Source of the DNA: Streptomyces sp. SS1-1 | GTDB lineage: Bacteria > Actinomycetota > Actinomycetes > Streptomycetales > Streptomycetaceae | Length of the DNA stretch: 64,000 nucleotides | Assembly (NCBI RefSeq): GCF_008973465.1 | Contig: NZ_WBXN01000004.1 | Location: 4,132,501 to 4,196,500 of the forward strand | Direction of reading: 5' to 3' | Shown here: one piece after another, positions 59,582-64,000 of the stretch | Layout: each line of letters begins with the position of its first letter | How positions within the stretch are numbered: position 1 is the first letter of the stretch | Program-made: the position numbers and the translations under genes | The notes under the pieces: generated by a model | Databases searched by the model: none | Told to the model about the DNA's origin: nothing | What the model saw: only the letters and a program-made list of their open reading frames with translations

Positions 59582-60166
59582 TCAGTCCGTCTCGTACGCG
59601 AAGCGCGCGAGCGGCGCGTCCTGGGCGAAGAACGTCTTGGCCCGGCTCAGGGCCCCGGTGTCCCGCAGCACGTCCCCGGGCTTGCTGCCGTTGCCAAGCA
59701 GCACCCCGCCGAAGCGCATCCCCATGTAGGCGGCCGAGTTGTGGAGGGTGCCGATCAGCGGGTCGGCGACCACCGGCTCCTCGTGGGCGAGCGCGGTCAC
59801 GCCCCAGAGCGTGCGCCCGGCCAGGGTGTCCTTGAAGTCGACGCCGGGTGTGCGCAGCCAGCCCGACCAGTGGTCGAGGTAGCGCTTGACGTGCGCGGAC
59901 ACCGAGTACCAGTACAGCGGCGAGACGATCACGACGTCCGTGGCCGCGAGGGTGGCGTCGAGCAGGAGGGCCGTGTTCCCCTCCGTCGGCCGCACATGGT
60001 CGCTGTCGTGGCGCAGGTCCTCGAAGTCGGGCAGTGGATGGGCCGCCAGGTCGATCCACCGTTGTTCCACGCTCTCGGGCAGTTGCTCGGCGGCCCGGCG
60101 GGCCAGCAGTTCGGTGTTGCCGTCGGAGCGGCTGCTGCCGAGGACGAACAGGAAGCGGCGGGTCAT
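59582..60166 (-). CDS. NAD(P)H-dependent flavin oxidoreductase (flavodoxin-fold)
   Basis: A 194-residue FMN-dependent oxidoreductase with the flavodoxin-like fold. The N-terminal FMN phosphate loop is FVLGSSRSDGNTELLAR (about 5-21). The second flavin contact is IVSPLYWYSVSAHVKRYLDHW (about 77-97), typical of the NADPH-dependent FMN reductase / quinone reductase families. It probably reduces quinones, nitro compounds or other electrophiles. GGGGGAC precedes the ATG. A perfect TATAAT -10 on the minus strand (60227-60222) lies across the last codons of the upstream amidase. Confidence 0.87.
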   Translation of the reverse strand: MTRRFLFVLGSSRSDGNTELLARRAAEQLPESVEQRWIDLAAHPLPDFEDLRHDSDHVRPTEGNTALLLDATLAATDVVIVSPLYWYSVSAHVKRYLDHWSGWLRTPGVDFKDTLAGRTLWGVTALAHEEPVVADPLIGTLHNSAAYMGMRFGGVLLGNGSKPGDVLRDTGALSRAKTFFAQDAPLARFAYETD

Positions 60167-60221
60167 GGGTCCCCCAGTGGGCACGCGCGGAACAGGGCGT
60201 ACGGCGAATAAGCGCATCTGC

Positions 60222-60227
60222 ATTATA
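60222..60227 (-). promoter_or_regulatory. Consensus -10 element for the oxidoreductase
   Basis: TATAAT, a perfect consensus -10 in very GC-rich DNA, lies about 60 nt before the oxidoreductase start and inside the amidase stop region. It is flanked by TGCAT/ATGCA arms (60219-60237) that may bind a regulator. No good -35 is seen. Confidence 0.5.
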
Positions 60228-61506
60228 TGCGTATGCATGTAGCTGGCGTCCAGGGACCGAGCAGCCCCTCAGCCGCCTCCGCCACCGAGAGCAGCGCGGC
60301 CTCCTGCCCGTGCTCCGCCACCAACTGGAGCCCGACGGGGCACCCGTCCGGCCCGAACCCGGCCGGAACGCTGATCGCCGGATGCCCGCTCAGGTTGAAC
60401 GCCCAGGTGAGGGCGGTGGAGAAGCGCTCGCCCGGGCCGTCGTGACCGTGCGGCGGGGTGGGGGCCGTCGGCGTCATGAGCAGGCGCGTCCGGCGGAAGA
60501 GAGCGGCGAGCCTGCGGTCGTTGGCCGCCCGCAGACGCCGGGCGGCCTCGGGGGGAGGGCCGGCCGCGGACCCGCGCAGGGCGAGCCACGCCGGAGCCGG
60601 ATCGTCGAGCCGGAACGGTTCCCCCACATCCACCAGCCGCACCACACCGGCTCCGTGAAGCCGTACGGCGGCCGCGTGCGCCACGGCCACGACCTCCGGG
60701 TCGGGAGAGGCGAAGCCCAGGTCGGGGGACCAGAGGGCGGCGGCCGGAGCGGAGGGGCTGGGCTGTGGGGTGGCGGGGTCGCCGGGCGCCACGGCCCCCG
60801 CGGCGGGATCGGAGGGGGCGGGTTGTGGGGAGGCCGGGGCACTGGACACCGCGGCCCAGTACGCCGCCGCGTCCGCGACGCTACGCGTGAGCACGCCCGG
60901 CGCCATCAGCCCCGTCGCATCCGTGGTGGGGAAGCGCCCGTTGGTCGCCTTCAGGCCGACGACCCCGCACCAGGCCGCCGGAATGCGCACCGACCCGGCG
61001 CCGTCGTTCCCCGTGGCGAGCGGCACCAGCCCGGCCGCGACCGCCGCCGCCGAACCGGCCGACGATCCGCCCGGCGTCCGGTCGGGCCGCCACGGGTTGA
61101 CCGTACGGCCGTACCGCCCCGCCCCCCAGGTCTGCCACGGTGTCCCCGGCCCCGGCACGGACGTCGCGCCCACCGGCACGCAGCCCGCCGCGAGCAGCGG
61201 GGCCGCCGTACGCAGCCCGCCACGGCCCTTCACCCCGATCGGCACCCCGGCCAGCGGCGGCCGTTCGCCCGCGGCGATCCGGGCGTCCACCGCCTCCGCC
61301 CACGCCCGCGCCCGCTCGTCCCACACCTCGGCGAAGGCGGACAGCGCCGGATCGACGCGCTCGATCCGGTCGAGGGCGTCCGCGACCACGTCGACCGCGC
61401 GCACGGCGCCCGCGCAGACGGCCGAGGCGATCGTCACGGCCGAGTACGCCGAGAGGGGACCGGGTCCCTCGGATGCGGCGGGCCTCGGCGGAGGGGGCAC
61501 GGGCAT
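60223..61506 (-). CDS. Amidase-signature family hydrolase
   Basis: A 427-residue amidase of the Ser-cisSer-Lys class. The general-base lysine is K93 in GVPIGVKGRGG, the cis-serine lies at S148/S149 in TPGGSSAGSAAA, and the nucleophile is S172 in GAGSVRIPA. A Pro/Ala/Ser-rich segment near residues 228-262 is an unusual insertion within the family fold. It should hydrolyse amides, the physiological substrate being unknown. It begins 2 nt after the P-loop-like gene on the same strand. Its 3' end contains the promoter of the next gene. Confidence 0.87.
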   Translation of the reverse strand: MPVPPPPRPAASEGPGPLSAYSAVTIASAVCAGAVRAVDVVADALDRIERVDPALSAFAEVWDERARAWAEAVDARIAAGERPPLAGVPIGVKGRGGLRTAAPLLAAGCVPVGATSVPGPGTPWQTWGAGRYGRTVNPWRPDRTPGGSSAGSAAAVAAGLVPLATGNDGAGSVRIPAAWCGVVGLKATNGRFPTTDATGLMAPGVLTRSVADAAAYWAAVSSAPASPQPAPSDPAAGAVAPGDPATPQPSPSAPAAALWSPDLGFASPDPEVVAVAHAAAVRLHGAGVVRLVDVGEPFRLDDPAPAWLALRGSAAGPPPEAARRLRAANDRRLAALFRRTRLLMTPTAPTPPHGHDGPGERFSTALTWAFNLSGHPAISVPAGFGPDGCPVGLQLVAEHGQEAALLSVAEAAEGLLGPWTPATCIRI

Positions 61507-61508
61507 GG

Positions 61509-62057
61509 TCAGCGCCCGTGCCCGGTCAGCCGCGCCAGCGCCTCCGGCTGCCGGGGCGGGTGCCCTCCGCGCGGTCCGGCCTGGTCACCCAGGTCGCCCA
61601 GACGCCAGTCCGGCATCCACGGCACCCGGTACACGTCGATCACCGACTCGATCACCCGGACGCGCTCGGCGAGCGGACGCGGCAGCCGGCCCGGGGCGTC
61701 CGCGACCAGGACGACGCCTTCGAGGTCCAGCCCCCGTGGCGTCGCCCCGCGCCGGAAGAGGTCGAGGGCGCCGGGTACGGCGGCCAGGCCGGACGCGTGG
61801 GTGCGCGCGACCAGCAGCACGGCGTGCGGGTCGTCCGGGCCGGGCCACTCCCGCCCGCAGTCCCGGCCGCCGTACACCGTCGCGAGGGTCGTGACGCCCG
61901 CTCCGCCGTGCAGACCGATCCACGAGAAGCGCCGGGGGGTGCCGGGCGGGAGCGGGGGCGTAGGCAGAGGGCCGTCGGGGAGGGGGACCGGTCCGCGGAG
62001 CCAGATGTCCGGGCCCCGGCCGTACGGCCCGTGCTGTTCGCGCATGTCGGTGCCCAT
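61509..62057 (-). CDS. DUF6668-like protein with altered P-loop
   Basis: A 182-residue soluble protein that begins with a Pro-rich stretch of about 40 residues. SWIGLHGGAGVTTLATVYGG (about 45-64) then looks like the first strand and P-loop of a ParA/CobQ-type ATPase, but without the lysine. Later segments HAVLLVARTHASGL and GVVLVADAPGRLPRPL resemble the following strands of such a fold. I recall similar actinobacterial proteins grouped as DUF6668. It may be a non-hydrolysing nucleotide-binding or scaffold protein. It is divergent from the TPR gene and precedes the amidase. Confidence 0.65.
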   Translation of the reverse strand: MGTDMREQHGPYGRGPDIWLRGPVPLPDGPLPTPPLPPGTPRRFSWIGLHGGAGVTTLATVYGGRDCGREWPGPDDPHAVLLVARTHASGLAAVPGALDLFRRGATPRGLDLEGVVLVADAPGRLPRPLAERVRVIESVIDVYRVPWMPDWRLGDLGDQAGPRGGHPPRQPEALARLTGHGR

Positions 62058-62102
62058 GCCCGTGTTCCTTCCTCGTCACGCCACGTCCCCGGTGTGTGGC
62101 AC

Positions 62103-62273
62103 GTGAGGCATGAGAACACCGTGACGTGGCACAAGCTCCTGGAACGAGTCTGTGACGTCACGGTGACGCCCGCGCCGCCCGCGGCCGGAGAGACTCGACA
62201 GTACGTGGACGACGTCTTCGGCGTTGACGACGTGTCCGACCTGAACGACCGCCTGCCCGGCGCATGCGAGTGA
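62103..62273 (+). CDS. Possible small protein upstream of TPR gene
   Basis: An open frame of 56 codons from a GTG at 62103 ends 7 nt before the TPR gene, with GAGGAAG between the two genes in an operon-like way. The peptide begins VRHENTVTWHKLLERV, ends with a plausible acidic segment (YVDDVFGVDDVSDLNDRL), and has fair Streptomyces codon use in its second half. No ribosome site is evident. The 45-nt gap to the divergent gene leaves little room for promoters. Treat as uncertain. Confidence 0.3.
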   Translation: MRHENTVTWHKLLERVCDVTVTPAPPAAGETRQYVDDVFGVDDVSDLNDRLPGACE

Positions 62274-62280
62274 GGAAGCG

Positions 62281-63582
62281 ATGTCTCGTCTCAGCCGCGC
62301 GATGAAGCGGGAACAGAAGCGTGCCGCGTCCGCCGAGCGAACCGTGCCGCCGGCGCCGATCGACGTGCGCGTCCCGGCCGCCGGGCCCGGCGCGGGCACC
62401 TCCGCGTCCATCGGCGGGGTGCCCGTCACCGCGGCGCCCGGCGAGGAGATCCAGCGGGCCGTGCTGACCCACCTCCAGCGGATCGCCGTGGCCGCCGGGC
62501 ACCCGGTGTACGCGACGGTCCACGACGAGCGCATCGGGTACGTCGTGCCGCTGTGCGTGGAGCAGGACGGTTCGAGCCGCTACACCGCCGAGCCCCTGCG
62601 CACGGAACCCCCGCGTCCGCCGGTGGCGCCCGCGCCGTCCGCGCCGTCCGCGCCGCCCGAGGAGGACCGGGCCACCCAGGTCCTGCGTCCGGCGCGGGCC
62701 CCTGAGGAGGAGGCTCCGCCCACGTGCCGGCTGCGGACGCTGTCCGGCCGGACGGACGAGGCGGCCCCCGGCACGGTGGCGCCCCCGCTGGGGCAGTTCG
62801 GACCACCGCCGTCGATGGAGGCACCGGCCCAAAGCGCGCCCTGGCCGGATGCCATGGCCCAGGAACCGCAGCCGCTCCCGACCGCACCCGCCGCCCCGGA
62901 ACGACAGTCCGCGGCCTCCGTCCAGTCCCCGGCCTCCGCCCCGTCCACGGACCCCGCCCCGTCCACGGACCCGCTCCCCGTCTCCGACCCCGACCCCGAC
63001 CCCGACCCGCAGCCCACTCCGCCCCGCGGCTTCGACGCCGTCGCCGAGACGGTGCTGGGCGACGGCGCGCGGCCCGCTGCCACCGCCGACACCTCGCCCT
63101 TCGCCGAACCGATGGCACGGGTGTACGACGCGGTGGGCGAAGGACGCACCGGTGAAGCGGACGAGCTCGTACGGCGGACGATGGCCGAGGCCTCGGCCCT
63201 GCTCGGCCCCGACCACACCGACGTACTCCGGATGCGCGAACTCGCCGCCTACATCGCCTACTTGGCCGGGGAGCCGGAGCGCGCCCTCGGCCTGTCCCTC
63301 GACGTGGCAGGGGCGTACCGCCGGGCCGGCGACGCGGAGGCGGCGTACAGCGGTCTCCAGGGCGCGGCCACGGCCTGGCGCGCCGTCCGGGACCCGGCCC
63401 TCGGGCAGGACCTGGGCCGCGGCCTCCTCGGCCTGTGGAGCGACCTCGTGGCCGAGGGCGGTCCGGCGGCCGAGGAGGCGGAGGAACTGGAGTCGGCCCG
63501 GGCCCGTATGGACCGTCTCGCGGCACGAGCGGCACGAGCGGCCCGGGCCGAGGGGACGACCTGCGCCCAGGACACCCCCTAG
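62281..63582 (+). CDS. TPR-like protein with long disordered linker
   Basis: A 433-residue soluble protein in three parts. The N-terminal domain (about 1-105) has a basic start and a small alpha/beta section, EEIQRAVLTHLQRIAVAAGHPVYATVHDERIGYVV. A linker of about 150 residues is rich in Pro, Ala, Ser and Asp, including a DP repeat near 237-245. The helical C-terminal domain (about 275-430) has tetratricopeptide-like repeats such as MARVYDAVGEGRTGEADELV and AYRRAGDAEAAYSGLQGAA. It probably binds partner proteins. AGGAAG precedes the ATG. Confidence 0.75.
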   Translation: MSRLSRAMKREQKRAASAERTVPPAPIDVRVPAAGPGAGTSASIGGVPVTAAPGEEIQRAVLTHLQRIAVAAGHPVYATVHDERIGYVVPLCVEQDGSSRYTAEPLRTEPPRPPVAPAPSAPSAPPEEDRATQVLRPARAPEEEAPPTCRLRTLSGRTDEAAPGTVAPPLGQFGPPPSMEAPAQSAPWPDAMAQEPQPLPTAPAAPERQSAASVQSPASAPSTDPAPSTDPLPVSDPDPDPDPQPTPPRGFDAVAETVLGDGARPAATADTSPFAEPMARVYDAVGEGRTGEADELVRRTMAEASALLGPDHTDVLRMRELAAYIAYLAGEPERALGLSLDVAGAYRRAGDAEAAYSGLQGAATAWRAVRDPALGQDLGRGLLGLWSDLVAEGGPAAEEAEELESARARMDRLAARAARAARAEGTTCAQDTP

Positions 63583-64000
63583 CCGGACAGCTCCCACACC
63601 GCGTGGGCGAGGGCGTCGCTGTTGCGGTCGAGGGCGGTGTCGTTGATGTTGGACGTCGTGTCGCAGGACGCGTGGTAGCAGCGGTCGAACGACTGCCCCG
63701 ACGTGCCGCCCCACTTGGCGGCCTGCGCCGCGGTCTTCGTACGGCCGGCCCCGGTGAACAGCCCGCCCACCGGCACGCCCGCGCTCTTGAAGGGCGCGTG
63801 GTCGGAGCGGCCGTCGCCCTCGGTCTCGATCTCCGTCGGGACGCCGAGGCCGGCGAAGTAGTCCTTGAACGTCTTCTCGATCGCCGGGTCGTCGTCGTAG
63901 ACGAAGTAGCCGGCGTTCGGGGAGCCGATCATGTCGAAGTTCAGATAGCCCTTGATCTTCGCGCGGTTGGCGCTGGACAGGTTGCTGATGTAGTGGCGGG
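63579..64000 (-). CDS. Secreted M28 aminopeptidase, S. griseus type (C-terminal part)
   Basis: The C-terminal 140 residues of a zinc aminopeptidase whose 5' part lies beyond the right edge. The visible section closely follows the Streptomyces griseus aminopeptidase as I recall it: LNFDMIGSPNAGYFVYDDD, the segment ETEGDGRSDHAPFKSAGVP with a zinc-binding histidine, and DRCYHASCDTTSNINDTAL with the disulfide cysteines. The latter two support an exported enzyme that removes N-terminal hydrophobic residues. It ends in VWELSG and overlaps the convergent TPR gene by 4 nt. The signal peptide and remaining zinc ligands are out of view. Confidence 0.92.
   Translation of the reverse strand, partial: RHYISNLSSANRAKIKGYLNFDMIGSPNAGYFVYDDDPAIEKTFKDYFAGLGVPTEIETEGDGRSDHAPFKSAGVPVGGLFTGAGRTKTAAQAAKWGGTSGQSFDRCYHASCDTTSNINDTALDRNSDALAHAVWELSG

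Overview
The window is a chromosomal segment of a high-GC actinomycete, almost certainly a Streptomyces. The signs are extreme G/C at third codon positions, many GTG starts, 1-4 nt start/stop overlaps, the futalosine route to menaquinone, a 14-gene complex I operon, and a Streptomyces griseus-type secreted aminopeptidase cut off by the right edge. No tRNA, rRNA, CRISPR array, insertion sequence or prophage was seen. It reads as conserved core chromosome rather than an island.

Layout. 1-2.1 kb: a yeast-type cytosine deaminase, a HAD-like protein and small unknowns. 2.2-7.7 kb: late and early menaquinone genes (UbiD-like mqnL, UbiA-like mqnP, UbiX-like mqnM, aminofutalosine synthase mqnE) with a rhomboid protease and an Lrp regulator between them. 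7.7-12.4 kb: UdgX, a GNAT enzyme, a DUF4229 protein and two overlapping SPFH genes. 12.5-18.8 kb: a fatty-acid block (TetR, MaoC dehydratase, long FabG, thiolase, acyl-CoA synthetase). 18.9-23 kb: orphan sugar-binding lipoprotein, methyltransferase, azlCD exporter with a divergent XRE-cupin regulator, and a cold-shock gene. 23.2-31.7 kb: mqnA, a Ser/Thr kinase, a prepilin peptidase, mqnC, an amidohydrolase relic, menG, a PASTA protein, a GNAT enzyme and a geranylgeranyl-reductase-like gene. 31.7-49.4 kb: an NlpC/P60 hydrolase, a long regulatory gap with Rex-like sites, and nuoA-N. 49.5-64 kb: RecQ-like helicase, M56 peptidase, fumarylacetoacetase, HAD phosphatase, a LysM-transglycosylase under a c-di-AMP riboswitch, polyprenyl diphosphate synthase, a LolA-like protein, a flavin oxidoreductase, an amidase, a P-loop-like protein, a TPR protein and the partial aminopeptidase.

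The unifying theme is respiration. Most menaquinone genes (mqnA, C, E, L, M, P, menG), a probable menaquinone-tail reductase and a probable isoprenoid-tail synthase lie within about 28 kb either side of the complex I operon that reduces the quinone. Genes for MqnB, MqnD and the aminofutalosine deaminase are not here. The best new leads are regulatory and architectural: a twin operator at azlC, Rex-like sites and heptamer repeats before nuoA, a clear c-di-AMP riboswitch, an amidohydrolase relic between mqnC and menG, a coupled SPFH pair, and several apparently leaderless promoters.
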